NCBI GenBank assembly: GCA_030272155.1
Contig: CP126198.1
Coordinates: forward strand, 248,001 to 312,000
DNA length: 64,000 nt
Reading direction: 5' to 3'
Source: Tetradesmus obliquus
Lineage: Eukaryota; Chlorophyta; Chlorophyceae; Sphaeropleales; Scenedesmaceae
The position numbers and the translations under genes were made by a program. Positions within the stretch are counted from its first letter, which is position 1; the number at the start of each line of letters is the position of its first letter. A model generated the notes under the pieces. It had not been told where the DNA came from. It ran no database searches and saw only the letters and a list, made by a program, of their open reading frames with translations. Below, piece after piece: positions 48,806 to 64,000 of this stretch.

Positions 48806-50776
48806 CAGCACAGCCGACACAGCCGCAGCCACAGCAGACACATCACCGCAGGCCGCGACAGCAGGGGCAGCCTGTGCGTGCAGCAGTGTCGCAGCAGGAG
48901 TCCCCAGCAGCTACGCCACCCCTGTTGCATGAGAGCCAGAATGGTTTCAGGCCCAAGCGTAGCTGTGCGGATCATCAGCTGGTGCTCAGTGAAGTGTTGA
49001 GCGGGCGACAGGCAGAGGGCAAAGAATCATTCTTGTTGTTTGTCGACACTTACAAGGCATTCCCGACTGTGTGGCTTGATGGGTTGTTCCATAAGCTGTG
49101 GGAGAAGGGTGTGCGAGGCAAGATGTTCCGTGTGTTGTACAATCTATATCAAGGATCCCGGCGTTTGGTTTTGCATGAGGGTGAGGTCACAGACAGCTTC
49201 AGTTGTGACCTTGGCCTACATGAAGGTGATGTGATCTCTCCTACACTGTACCTGTTCTTCATTGATGACTTGCTGCAGGAAGTGCATGCCAAGCACCCAG
49301 GTGTCACGCTTCTCGGCCCCTGTGGTGAGCCAGCTACTTCAGTTGTGGCTGCCATGCAAGCTGATGACTTTGTTGCCCTATGTGACTCCCTGCAGGAAGC
49401 ACAAGCAGTAGCTGCGACTGTTTACGCTTACAGTTGCAAGTGGCGCTTTCAGTTGAACAGTCTAAAGTCTGCCGTTATGCATGTAGTTCAAACAACATCC
49501 GCAGCCAGTTAACAGATTCTGGCATTGTGTGGAATGGCGTACCCGTGCCCGTGGTCTCTGAGTATTGTTATCTGGGCTTATGGTTCAATACTGCATGCAC
49601 ATGGGACACACACATCACCAAAATGTTGCAAAAGGCGGCACGTGTGTCTGCTAGCCTTATGCCGATCTGGAAAAGTCGGCGCATTAGTGTGGAGGTGAAG
49701 CGTATTGTGTTGCTGTCGTGTGTTCGACCAATCGTGGAGTATGGTGCTGAAGTTTGGTACCCTCCGCTGTCTGGTGGTCAGGTGTTGTTGGGCAAGATTG
49801 ACAAGTTGCAGGTTGATATCATCAGGAGTGCTATGCGGTGTGGCAAAGAGAACCCAGTCGTACCGGGTTTGCTAGCTGAATGGGGTGTGAAGCCGCTGCA
49901 TATGTGGCTACACCAGCGCACAATGGAGTATTACTTCAGGGTACAGCGTATGCCTGTATCCAGATTGCCTAAGCAGGTTGTTTCTGCAGAATGGAGGGCC
50001 CAGGGCGGTGCTACGCTGCTAACCGGCTGGCAAAAGTATGTACACAGCCTTTTGTGCAATTATGGTGTCAATGTTGCAGTTGCGTCCGGGTCGGCTAAGG
50101 AGTGCAAGAATCACATCAGGCGGCAGGTGGCATCCATCTACGCTGATGTGGCGGCTGATGCTGCCAGCAAGAAGTCGACTTTTGGTACTTACGTCACTCA
50201 CGTGCATAAAACTCATGTTGATTCTATGCGTTTCAAGGCACCTAGGCCATTTTTGTGTTCAGGTTGTCCTTCACGTGGTATTGAGCTCCTGATGCGAGTT
50301 CGTCTGCGCTGCTTGTGTGTGCATGCACGTACAAGCAAATATGGTGGCCGTCGGGCCAATCCTACCACTGTCTGTCCTGCATGCGGTTCTGCTACTGAGA
50401 CTTTGTCCCACTTTGTTTTGGAGTGTCCTGATACCGCTGATTCAAGGGGATCTATGTACGCAGAGCTGCGAAGGCTGCCAGGTTGCGCTGAAAAACTGCG
50501 CACTTTATTGGCCATGACTGACCCCTCTGCCATGGTGTTGCGTTTTGTTTCTGACGATGTTTGGGGTGGATCTGGTGTTTGCAGGTTGGCTGCTCGGCTG
50601 ATTGCTGACTACCTTGTTCTTGCCTGGAATCACAGGAATGTCTGCAAGCGGGATAATGAAATAGTGCTCCCTCCCCTTCCCCCTTCGCCTGTTCATTCAG
50701 CCGCTCCTGTGGGGCGCCGGGCCGATGGCGACGTTGCTATGGCTTAAATGGTAACATGATGATGATGATGATGATG
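48222..50776 (+). mobile_element. LINE, unit 4 copy
   Basis: Target duplications are at 48208-48221 and 50777-50790. The broken ORF spans 48415-50747. Confidence 0.85.
48415..50747 (+). pseudogene. LINE Gln-rich/RT ORF, unit 4, frameshifted
   Basis: Frames 48415-49512 and 49434-50747 carry the shared frameshift. Confidence 0.78.
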
Positions 50777-52450
50777 AAACACCCTGCATGTTTTGCGCCG
50801 GGGAAGCTTTCACGCATGTTCAACACAGAGGTGTTGCCCTGGCAGTGCCACTGTGACACTGTCACGCTCTGTGTATGTAACATTACAATGTAGCATACAG
50901 CTACACTGCACCATGCGAGCCGACATGGCAGGTGGTGCCTGCAACTGTACATACACACCCAACGAGCAGCATGCTGCCGTGTTCCAGGCGGAAACTGAGC
51001 CTGCAGTCAGCGATGTATAAGTGATGTATAATCATTGTAAAACGATGTCTTGACATCCATTCCGCGACATTCGGCGGACATCCGGTGGACATCACGACAT
51101 GTGATGTCCGATGTTTTTTGACTTGTATCCACTGACCAGGGACATGTGTCGATGTCCATGGTTGTCAAACATTGATGTAAACATCGCACTAGGTTTTGGG
51201 GACGTACATATGAGGTGTAATGTGCAGCGCACTCCTGTGCTGCCATGCAGTGACGCTGCTTTCACTGCAGTGGGCGTCATGATGCCCACTGCAGTTGCCT
51301 CGCACTGCTGGATTGCGGTCGCTGGTACCGTTGGTACCCAATGAGCTTGTCATTTGCTCCCCAAACGGGCGAGGCTACCTGTGCAGCTACTGAAATGTGG
51401 TAGGAGCATCTGGGGCGGCTGTGGCCCGTTGTGTGCTGTTGTGTTAGCGGGGTGTTCGCAAGTCTGCAGTTGTACGTGGCACTGTCCCAACAACAGCTTA
51501 CATCCATCCCGTGGAGTTGAGAGTGTCGTGCGCCCTGCCTGTTACAAGATACACGTCCTACGCATCAGAAGCAGGCAAGCCTGCTTGAGCCTATGCTTTC
51601 CCTATGTGCGTATATCAGAGAAGGACATGGACTGCCGTGCCTGTTACGTGGGACAAGTAAAGGGTGTGTCCCACATGGCATTGCAATGCACTTTCCATGT
51701 GCCTTTCCAGAAGCCTGTTGCAACCAAATGGTGATCACCATTGAGCGGTATACTGCCTGCTTGGATCCTTGGTGGTTTGTCGCAGGCACAGACCACTGCT
51801 GCATGGTCACACATGATCAGAAGCTGTGTGTGTTTTGGTGACAGCCTCTATGCATTTGCTGCTTCCTGTGAGCTGTCTTCATCATGTTACGCATCAAGCC
51901 ATAGCATCAACGCCATCGGCCCAGCGCCCCAATGAAGCGGCAACAGGAAGGATGACTATACCGTCATGTTTGCATGTAATGCTGAGGTGTCACCTGCAGT
52001 TTGACCCTGTGGCACTGCAGCTTTCAGAAGGTTGGAATCTGTGCGTGGTCCGTCCTGCTGTGAATTACTGAGCACTGCCAGTGCAGTGCTGGAGCCGTTC
52101 AGTGACCTGTGGGTTGAGTTGAGAGCGTGGCATGCGCGTGTCTGCGGCATGTTGATAGCCCACAGGTACCTGTCTGTCGGGTTGCATAATGATAATAGTC
52201 TTCTTGTAAGCCATACCTTGTCATCGGCATCGGCAACCGCGCCCCGTACGGAGCGGAAACTAACAGTCGGGTTGCATCACGTGCTGCTTCCTGCTGCTGT
52301 TGTTCACACGGTGATGACATCTGCATTGAAGCATATCAGCAGTCCTTGTTGACATAGTGGTCACATAAAGCTGTGTTGCTGACCAGATGCTGCTTTGGAA
52401 AGAGTTGCAGGATGCACAGTTGCAATAGCACAACGCAGCAGACAGCTTCC

Positions 52451-54731
<2,281 letters not shown>

Positions 54732-57700
54732 GCAAGCAGTGTAGCAACGTGCCTGCGGCAGTGCCGTTTGGTTGTTTGGTTCAAGTTTGCTGCTGTGGTG
54801 CAGGCAATGCCAGCAGCACATGGGGCAGTGCCGCACACAGAGTGCAGCCTGGCTTGTGTTTGCCGGTGGCCTTGGCCCATTGTATCATCAAGATTAGGGG
54901 GTTTAATGGTAGGCTGTTAGTATCAGCGACCTGTTGTTGAAGTGGTGCGCTGGCCAGCTGCTGTTGTGTACTGGTGCAGCAACACCTGTGCAGGGTCTGC
55001 TGTGTACATCTCCTTGTGTCGAACCAGATAGGTGGGAGGCCGTTGATTGAAACAATATTCTGAGCTGTTGTGTGGGGGTGGGTGACGACTTTTTGGTAAC
55101 TTTTGATTCTGTGTGGGTGGAGAGGTGTTTCCTTTGGATGGTTGGTGGTGCGCTGCTGCAGGCGGCCACACCATAGTGCAGTTATGGGCCCCGGGGTGCT
55201 TGATACTGTTTTTCAAGTAGTACACAGCACAGCTGCCAGGGTGCTTGATACGCAGCAGAGCTGCCAGGGTGCTTAACACACAGCACAGCTGCCAGGGTGC
55301 TTGATACGCAGCAGAGCTGCCAGCAGCCAGGCAGTAGCACGCACTGAAACAGGTGCTGTCATTTGGTGACACTGTACCTTGAGGCAGTTGCTGAAAGCAG
55401 CAGATACCTGCAGCATATCTGTGTAACTTCACAAGGCACTGCTGAGCTGAGCTGAGCCCATGCGTTGACATTGCTGTCTCTCAGTGACCGACAATACAAC
55501 AACAGCAGCAGCATACATTACAATACATTGCATGCTCTACTCAAACGTTGCAGTGACCAGTTGATGGAGTAGGTGGTTGCTCAATGAGCCTGTCATTGGC
55601 TAAGTAACGGGCTGTGCTCCCGTCGTGTAACACTTGTCTTGGGGCTGCTATGGCTTAAATGGTGACATGATGATGATGACTTATATCGGGACTGCAACTC
55701 CAAACAATGCATTGCTGATGCAGTCTCAAGGTCTGCCATGTTCACCCCAGCACAACCACCAAGGGATTGTGTGGAAACCGTAATCAGCCGTACCTGCTGC
55801 ATGCCCCGCAGCTGCTGTGTCGCTGCGCTGGGCAGCGCTCGCACCTGCTGACCATCACTGCCGCACTGTTGAAAACTGTAACCAGCGCTGCTTTGGCAAT
55901 GCAAATGGGCAGGTGAAACCTGCTGCCAGCCTGACAGTAGCGTGCTGCCATTGAGGTCACCACTGCGGCACGATCAGCATCATGATACTAACATAAGTGA
56001 CCCATCATGCCACAGCATCAATGCCATCGGCCAGTGACACACTGGAGCATGAAAGTCTTTGGTGGCTTTTGGTCTAGCCTTGCGCCCAGGTGTGCAGTTA
56101 TGCATCTGCTGTATACATCCGTTTTTTTACACTGCCAGCACTGCCAGCACTGCAGCTTGCGTGCAGCACAGCAGGCTCTTCCAGGCTGGTACCGACAGCC
56201 TGAGCTGCAGCTGACAACCTGTAAATGTTGAACACTCACTGCCGCGGCAGCCTGCTTGCACACTTTGTGCAGTTTCCTCCCTTTCCTTGCTGCAGGACGT
56301 CCAAGTTGTGCAGATGGCTTCCCTAGACACACCCCTCTTCAAAGCAGCCTCAACAGGCCGGACGCTGCACTTGCCAGGCGTGCCAGGCGGCCTACACACG
56401 TGTCTCACCACCCGAAATGTTGAGTTTCATGACAACGCAGACACCAACTCACGCTTGCTGAAATCAGCATATGCAGCAGTTGCGGCACCATCCAGCAGCG
56501 CTTGCTAACAGTGTGGTTGGGCACAGTGGCAGGACGCAGCCCTGTCGTGTTGACAGGCATGCCTTGTGGATGATGTTGGTGTTGACAGGCAGTGAAGCGA
56601 ACGCCGTTGTGCGTGGGCCGAAGGATCAGGATTTTCCGGCAGAGATTGTTGGCTGTGCTGGTTGTGAAGCTGCGTACCGTTGGCTGCCAATCGCAGCAGC
56701 AGCAGCAGCAATCAGCACAATGTTCGTGCCAATAGATAGCAGCTACAAATTCTTGCGAGCTCCTGTACGTGTCTTTTTCAGCGTGCACTTGTCCTCAAGC
56801 AATGCAGCTGTCCTGCGGGACCACCAAATGTCCACTGCCTGCTCCCAACCACCCCAGCCCGCTTTTGTGCGGTGCTCCAGGCCCCACCTGCTGCATGTTG
56901 CTGCACAGCGGAATCACTCCTGTGACAAAGCAAGGCGGCGATGTGGCAGCACCTTCCGCAACAGCCGCCGGCGGTGACATCAGCATCTTTGCACAGAGTG
57001 TCATGGCATGACTGGAACCTGCACCGCCGTGTACCCAGGACTACTTGAGGCGGGGTGTAGAGGTCGCAAGTGCCCAACCCGCCCCGGGGAGGGGGGAGGG
57101 GGGGAGCACTGGTTGACACTGCTGCCCTGCAAACCCTCTTTGCGCTACAGGTACGTCGACCGCATGATGCTATGCTGCCGGACATGCTTTGCCTGCATGG
57201 CAGCCCACTCGGAGCATTAGGGGAGCATGGGCGGGGCTCTCCTGGTCCAGCATTGCTTGAAGGTGCGCAGATATGCATCAACCTGGTTCTTCTGAATCAA
57301 GGAGCCGTATCAAATCGCCTACTTACAAGCAGCCAGCCCAGCTGCTGTAAGCAGTCTGTCATGTAATGACAACAGTAGAATTGCCCACTCTAATGCTGCT
57401 GCTGTGCCTTTCTGTGGTATGAGGCGTGTTGGTTTCGAGCCAGCTTGCCGCAAGCAACATGGCAGCAACTGCGACTAGCTGTGTGAGGTGTCACTTCTGC
57501 GGCATCTGCAGCAACTAAAATGCATTCGGATGCTGCATCTACTACATTGTGTGATCTGCATTCAATGCCCCATCAGTGCGGACTGCAGCAGTTCCCACTG
57601 CCACTTTGATGTTGCGCCAGGCCTCACTTCTGCTGCTGCTGTTGCTGATGCTGCTGCTGCCTGCTGTTGTGGCAGTTGCATGGATGGTTGCTCCATGGCG

Positions 57701-58789
57701 CACGAGGTTGGGCACAAATGTGTTTAGCAGCAGCAGCGCCCGGAGCACCTCACTGCATGCAATGCACTGCTAGGGAGCATGCAGCAGCCCGCCAGTACAG
57801 TTAATGACACCGCTTCCTTGCGTTTATGCTGCAGACCATGACTACGTGCACTGCTTCAAGTTGCAGCAGGCTGCCGCTGCATTGCTCTCAGAGGCCGTGT
57901 TTCACCCGGCTGTGTTGTCGCTTCCTCAAGCCTCCTCAAGACTGCAGCCTGCAGGCTGCTGTCCTGCCAACCAGTATCGCGGGGCTTCTCTGTGAGCTCG
58001 GCTGGCACCCTCAGCCTGGCAGGGAAAGCTGCTGAGGGAAAGCTGCACGCAGCTGCACACGTCATCCGTCGGTATGGTCAGCAGGTGGGACAACGCGGCA
58101 CGCCCGGGTTGCAGCCATTGCGCTTTCTATGGCTCAACAGGCAAAGGTTTAAATGTACCCCTGCGGTTACCCCAGCCAGCCAACAGAGTGCCACGCTGCC
58201 TAGAGATGTTGTGGCAGCTGCGACAGCAGGTGTGTGTCTGGGTGTTGTGAAGCAAGTCGCATAGCCGTACGGGGGTGTGCTGGCGCGCTGACAAGAGGAG
58301 GCAGGGTGCTGCCAGCACCCGCAGTGCAGGTGGCAGTGCCTTGGTGCATGTTGACAGAGAGATTGCATTTGTGCGTGTAAGCAGTCTACAGGTAAGCAAG
58401 CCAGCGTAGCGGCAGGTAAGCAATACATCAAATTTGTCTGTGGCGCACTGCATGGTTGATGGCACAGCACAGCCACAGCAGCTGCAGGGTGTTCAGGCCC
58501 TTGGTTTAAATGTTATGCTGACAGCGTTTGAGGTGCAGCTCCCACCATGCTGTCAGTGGCCTTGGTGCTTGCAGTACTACGGTTTCAATTGCAGCGGGAA
58601 CGGCGCAGCTGCCAACAAAACAATCATTGTTTGTGCATGATGCACAGGGTCTGAGTGCATCTGATTGAGTGACTGACTGAGTGTCGGGCACTGCCGCAGT
58701 GTGATGATGCACATGCTGGCATGCCATGTTGTTGTGGCGGGGGAGCGCATGCAGGGCCTGAGAAGGTGATCACACAAACACCCTGCATG

Positions 58790-59246
58790 GATAATGAATA
58801 ATGAGATAATGAGATGAGAATGAGATAATGGAGTTAGGAGCTGGGCTGGAGCCAGGAGCCAGGACGACAATGGTGTGGTAGCCACACCATTTGTGCAGCA
58901 GCAGCAGCAGCAGCAGGCATGGGAGGCAGTAGCGGCGGGGCTCAGGCAACAAGTCAGCCCACGTGGGCTACAGCTGCGCTGACAACTTCAGCAGCAATGG
59001 CAGCAACAGCAAGTACAGCAGCAGCAGCAGCAACAGCAGCAGCGGGAGTCATGGCAGGCAGCGGCTGATCACTATCGGCAGCAAGGTAGGCAGCAGGGTT
59101 CGCAGCTGCGCCTGCAGCTGCAACAGCAATGGCAGCAACGGCAGCAACAGCAGCAGCAGCGCGAGGCATGGCAAGCAGCTGCTAACCGCTTTTCACAGCA
59201 GGGTAGCCAGCAGGGCCAACAATTGCGTTTGCAGCTACAACAGCAG

Positions 59247-59285
<39 letters not shown>

Positions 59286-59342
59286 GAGCAGCAGCAGCAA
59301 GAGCAGCAGCAGCAAGAGCAGCAGCAGCAAGAGCAGCAGCAG

Positions 59343-59373
<31 letters not shown>

Positions 59374-61344
59374 CAGCACAGCCGACACAGCCGCAGCCAC
59401 AGCAGACACATCACCGCAGGCCGCGACAGCAGGGGCAGCCTGTGCGTGCAGCAGTGTCGCAGCAGGAGTCCCCAGCAGCTACGCCACCCCTGTTGCATGA
59501 GAGCCAGAATGGTTTCAGGCCCAAGCGTAGCTGTGCGGATCATCAGCTGGTGCTCAGTGAAGTGTTGAGCGGGCGACAGGCAGAGGGCAAAGAATCATTC
59601 TTGTTGTTTGTCGACACTTACAAGGCATTCCCGACTGTGTGGCTTGATGGGTTGTTCCATAAGCTGTGGGAGAAGGGTGTGCGAGGCAAGATGTTCCGTG
59701 TGTTGTACAATCTATATCAAGGATCCCGGCGTTTGGTTTTGCATGAGGGTGAGGTCACAGACAGCTTCAGTTGTGACCTTGGCCTACATGAAGGTGATGT
59801 GATCTCTCCTACACTGTACCTGTTCTTCATTGATGACTTGCTGCAGGAAGTGCATGCCAAGCACCCAGGTGTCACGCTTCTCGGCCCCTGTGGTGAGCCA
59901 GCTACTTCAGTTGTGGCTGCCATGCAAGCTGATGACTTTGTTGCCCTATGTGACTCCCTGCAGGAAGCACAAGCAGTAGCTGCGACTGTTTACGCTTACA
60001 GTTGCAAGTGGCGCTTTCAGTTGAACAGTCTAAAGTCTGCCGTTATGCATGTAGTTCAAACAACATCCGCAGCCAGTTAACAGATTCTGGCATTGTGTGG
60101 AATGGCGTACCCGTGCCCGTGGTCTCTGAGTATTGTTATCTGGGCTTATGGTTCAATACTGCATGCACATGGGACACACACATCACCAAAATGTTGCAAA
60201 AGGCGGCACGTGTGTCTGCTAGCCTTATGCCGATCTGGAAAAGTCGGCGCATTAGTGTGGAGGTGAAGCGTATTGTGTTGCTGTCGTGTGTTCGACCAAT
60301 CGTGGAGTATGGTGCTGAAGTTTGGTACCCTCCGCTGTCTGGTGGTCAGGTGTTGTTGGGCAAGATTGACAAGTTGCAGGTTGATATCATCAGGAGTGCT
60401 ATGCGGTGTGGCAAAGAGAACCCAGTCGTACCGGGTTTGCTAGCTGAATGGGGTGTGAAGCCGCTGCATATGTGGCTACACCAGCGCACAATGGAGTATT
60501 ACTTCAGGGTACAGCGTATGCCTGTATCCAGATTGCCTAAGCAGGTTGTTTCTGCAGAATGGAGGGCCCAGGGCGGTGCTACGCTGCTAACCGGCTGGCA
60601 AAAGTATGTACACAGCCTTTTGTGCAATTATGGTGTCAATGTTGCAGTTGCGTCCGGGTCGGCTAAGGAGTGCAAGAATCACATCAGGCGGCAGGTGGCA
60701 TCCATCTACGCTGATGTGGCGGCTGATGCTGCCAGCAAGAAGTCGACTTTTGGTACTTACGTCACTCACGTGCATAAAACTCATGTTGATTCTATGCGTT
60801 TCAAGGCACCTAGGCCATTTTTGTGTTCAGGTTGTCCTTCACGTGGTATTGAGCTCCTGATGCGAGTTCGTCTGCGCTGCTTGTGTGTGCATGCACGTAC
60901 AAGCAAATATGGTGGCCGTCGGGCCAATCCTACCACTGTCTGTCCTGCATGCGGTTCTGCTACTGAGACTTTGTCCCACTTTGTTTTGGAGTGTCCTGAT
61001 ACCGCTGATTCAAGGGGATCTATGTACGCAGAGCTGCGAAGGCTGCCAGGTTGCGCTGAAAAACTGCGCACTTTATTGGCCATGACTGACCCCTCTGCCA
61101 TGGTGTTGCGTTTTGTTTCTGACGATGTTTGGGGTGGATCTGGTGTTTGCAGGTTGGCTGCTCGGCTGATTGCTGACTACCTTGTTCTTGCCTGGAATCA
61201 CAGGAATGTCTGCAAGCGGGATAATGAAATAGTGCTCCCTCCCCTTCCCCCTTCGCCTGTTCATTCAGCCGCTCCTGTGGGGCGCCGGGCCGATGGCGAC
61301 GTTGCTATGGCTTAAATGGTAACATGATGATGATGATGATGATG
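58790..61344 (+). mobile_element. LINE, unit 5 copy
   Basis: Target duplications are at 58776-58789 and 61345-61358. The broken ORF spans 58983-61315. Confidence 0.85.
58983..61315 (+). pseudogene. LINE Gln-rich/RT ORF, unit 5, frameshifted
   Basis: Frames 58983-60080 and 60002-61315 carry the shared frameshift. The private substitutions of unit 5 fall outside this ORF. Confidence 0.78.
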
Positions 61345-63018
61345 AAACACCCTGCATGTTTTGCGCCGGGGAAGCTTTCACGCATGTTCAACACAGAGGT
61401 GTTGCCCTGGCAGTGCCACTGTGACACTGTCACGCTCTGTGTATGTAACATTACAATGTAGCATACAGCTACACTGCACCATGCGAGCCGACATGGCAGG
61501 TGGTGCCTGCAACTGTACATACACACCCAACGAGCAGCATGCTGCCGTGTTCCAGGCGGAAACTGAGCCTGCAGTCAGCGATGTATAAGTGATGTATAAT
61601 CATTGTAAAACGATGTCTTGACATCCATTCCGCGACATTCGGCGGACATCCGGTGGACATCACGACATGTGATGTCCGATGTTTTTTGACTTGTATCCAC
61701 TGACCAGGGACATGTGTCGATGTCCATGGTTGTCAAACATTGATGTAAACATCGCACTAGGTTTTGGGGACGTACATATGAGGTGTAATGTGCAGCGCAC
61801 TCCTGTGCTGCCATGCAGTGACGCTGCTTTCACTGCAGTGGGCGTCATGATGCCCACTGCAGTTGCCTCGCACTGCTGGATTGCGGTCGCTGGTACCGTT
61901 GGTACCCAATGAGCTTGTCATTTGCTCCCCAAACGGGCGAGGCTACCTGTGCAGCTACTGAAATGTGGTAGGAGCATCTGGGGCGGCTGTGGCCCGTTGT
62001 GTGCTGTTGTGTTAGCGGGGTGTTCGCAAGTCTGCAGTTGTACGTGGCACTGTCCCAACAACAGCTTACATCCATCCCGTGGAGTTGAGAGTGTCGTGCG
62101 CCCTGCCTGTTACAAGATACACGTCCTACGCATCAGAAGCAGGCAAGCCTGCTTGAGCCTATGCTTTCCCTATGTGCGTATATCAGAGAAGGACATGGAC
62201 TGCCGTGCCTGTTACGTGGGACAAGTAAAGGGTGTGTCCCACATGGCATTGCAATGCACTTTCCATGTGCCTTTCCAGAAGCCTGTTGCAACCAAATGGT
62301 GATCACCATTGAGCGGTATACTGCCTGCTTGGATCCTTGGTGGTTTGTCGCAGGCACAGACCACTGCTGCATGGTCACACATGATCAGAAGCTGTGTGTG
62401 TTTTGGTGACAGCCTCTATGCATTTGCTGCTTCCTGTGAGCTGTCTTCATCTTGTTACGCATCAAGCCATAGCATCAACGCCATCGGCCCAGCGCCCCAA
62501 TGAAGCGGCAACAGGAAGGATGACTATACCGTCATGTTTGCATGTAATGCTGAGGTGTCACCTGCAGTTTGACCCTGTGGCACTGCAGCTTTCAGAAGGT
62601 TGGAATCTGTGCGTGGTCCGTCCTGCTGTGAATTACTGAGCACTGCCAGTGCAGTGCTGGAGCCGTTCAGTGACCTGTGGGTTGAGTTGAGAGCGTGGCA
62701 TGCGCGTGTCTGCGGCATGTTGATAGCCCACAGGTACCTGTCTGTCGGGTTGCATAATGATAATAGTCTTCTTGTAAGCCATACCTTGTCATCGGCATCG
62801 GCAACCGCGCCCCGTACGGAGCGGAAACTAACAGTCGGGTTGCATCACGTGCTGCTTCCTGCTGCTGTTGTTCACACGGTGATGACATCTGCATTGAAGC
62901 ATATCAGCAGTCCTTGTTGACATAGTGGTCACATAAAGCTGTGTTGCTGACCAGATGCTGCTTTGGAAAGAGTTGCAGGATGCACAGTTGCAATAGCACA
63001 ACGCAGCAGACAGCTTCC

Positions 63019-63298
63019 ATGGCCGACGCATCAAACATTTGTGCTGCTGCCGTCTCTGTTTCTGTATTGTTTACTTTGCTTGCTGTGAGACATTTGTGTT
63101 TCTGTCTCAAACGGGTGCAATGCTGCATTGCCCGAGTTACTGGTCAGCAGGCAACAAGCTGTGCTTTTGTCATTCAGCTGTATGGTGATGGGGCAAAAGC
63201 TTGACCATACAGGTGTTCCCACCAGGCTATGTGTTGTTCTGTCCAAACCAAACTCATTGGCAGCAGTCTGCCATAGTAGAAGCACCGAGTGTTTTCAG
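63019..63298 (+). pseudogene. 5' stub of the array gene (exons 1-2 only)
   Basis: Leader exon 63019-63084 and exon 2 at 63267-63298 are intact. The array ends at 63520 inside what would be intron 2, so exons 3-5 are missing. The next coding sequence is a paralog on the other strand. If transcribed from the same promoter, this stub would encode little beyond a signal peptide. Confidence 0.45.
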
Positions 63299-63778
63299 GT
63301 CGTGTTACCTACCCAAAACTAAACCGAGCATGATTTCAGCTCTCCCTGTTCCACACACCATCAATCGCCACGACACAACAGGTTTGTACAGTGTTTTGAA
63401 ACTACAATCTGTTGGTTCCGCAAGCAAATCAGCACCTGACCTGGCAACACGAACACATGGTCCAAGCCACAGCCGAGAGTGCTGCCTAGCAAACAACAGG
63501 ATGTTTCAGGTGGTGTGTTGCAACCACCGTCACCACGCGGTATTTCTTCAATACCTGACAGACAGAGTCGTGCGGTTTGCACATCTATCGCTCAATCAAA
63601 CCCAACCACACGCAAGCTCGTCTTTCAGAGCAGCGCTTCGCAGCGCCTGACGTCCCCAGCCACAGCACAGCTGCAACACGGCTCCCCCAGGCTACTGCTG
63701 AATTCCACATGATTTGTAGTGCACGTTGCTGCAACAACAACAACGCTGCCAGCAAGCGATAAGCGCAGCAGTCAGTGC

Positions 63779-64000
63779 TTACGCACGGCTGCCTGCAACC
63801 ACCTCGTACTTGGCAATCTTTGTCTGGAACTCATGGTCCAGCAGCATGCTCTTCAGCCTGTCCATGCTGGTGAAGGGGAACTTCACGGTAGCAGATGTAA
63901 CAGGGTAGGGGCAGCTCTGGGCGGGGGTGAGCGGGCACAGGTCGGTGCCTGGCACGATGCCAGCGTTGGCAAGGCCGGCAAGCATCTGGGCAACATCGAT
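63779..64000 (-). CDS. Diverged paralog of the array gene, 3'-terminal exon, partial
   Basis: Read on the minus strand from 64000 to the stop at 63779, the frame is open for 73 residues starting IDVAQM. It aligns without gaps to the last exon of the array gene until the final few residues. Shared landmarks are LANAG, DLC, LTPA, SCPYPV, DRLKSML (ERLKSML in the array gene), KIAKYE and AG. By eye somewhat more than half the positions are identical. The rest of the gene lies beyond the window. Its opposite orientation and clear divergence mark it as an older family member outside the amplified block. Interval 63521-63778 is probably its 3' untranslated region and spacer. Confidence 0.8.
   Translation of the reverse strand: MDVAQMLAGLANAGIVPGTDLCPLTPAQSCPYPVTSATVKFPFTSMDRLKSMLLDHEFQTKIAKYEVVAGSRA

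Noticed and set aside
63779-64000. Treating the right-edge ORF as a degenerate unit of the array
   Set aside because: It is inverted, clearly diverged at protein level, and the flanking 258 bp do not match the unit.

Overview
The window looks like nuclear DNA of a green alga, probably a chlorophycean (Volvocales or Sphaeropleales). The grounds are GT-AG introns that join frames cleanly, CAG/CTG triplet tracts throughout, non-LTR and DIRS-order retroelements, and above all a PAT/Kangaroo-type element with an antisense tyrosine recombinase, a layout known from Volvox. No bacterial, organellar, rRNA or tRNA features were seen.

Layout: positions 1-63520 are a head-to-tail tandem array with a 10,568-bp period. 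Units start at 1, 22037, 32605, 43173 and 53741. Unit 1 is 22,036 bp long because it carries two private insertions. One is a 6,460-bp PAT/Kangaroo-like retrotransposon (8976-15435). The other is a 5,005-bp DDE transposon plus a 3-bp duplication (16164-21174). Together with the period these add up exactly: 10568 + 6460 + 5008 = 22036. By eye I found only three substitutions among the five copies. At 63520 the array stops and unique sequence follows, holding the 3' end of a divergent paralog of the array's own gene on the opposite strand.

Each unit carries one clear host gene, modelled here as five exons encoding a 312-aa secreted, Cys/Tyr-rich protein of unrecognised family. The gene crosses the arbitrary unit boundary: exons 1-2 lie at the end of one unit and exons 3-5 at the start of the next. 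Each unit also holds a 2.55-kb non-LTR retrotransposon with a 14-bp target duplication, a Gln-rich repeat domain and a frameshift shared by every copy. The rest of each unit is mostly non-coding, with a 28-bp minisatellite, a short 3' relic of the same LINE, a G-rich tract, a cluster of GACATC/GATGTC dyads and a strong 12-bp-stem palindrome.

The mobile elements are the most informative part. The retrotransposon has the split direct repeats A1...B1A2...B2, a probable two-exon gag, an RT-RNase H ORF and a convergent antisense recombinase. The other units supply the exact empty site, which shows insertion without target duplication beyond a shared GC dinucleotide. The DDE element has an IS630/Tc1-type transposase (DD38E) between two apparently identical 723-bp direct repeats, each with its own terminal inverted repeats. 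The transposase intron is almost filled by an antisense ORF resembling a PD-(D/E)XK (Vsr/DUF559-like) nuclease, which is the best candidate here for something undescribed. This element lies in intron 2 of host gene copy 2.
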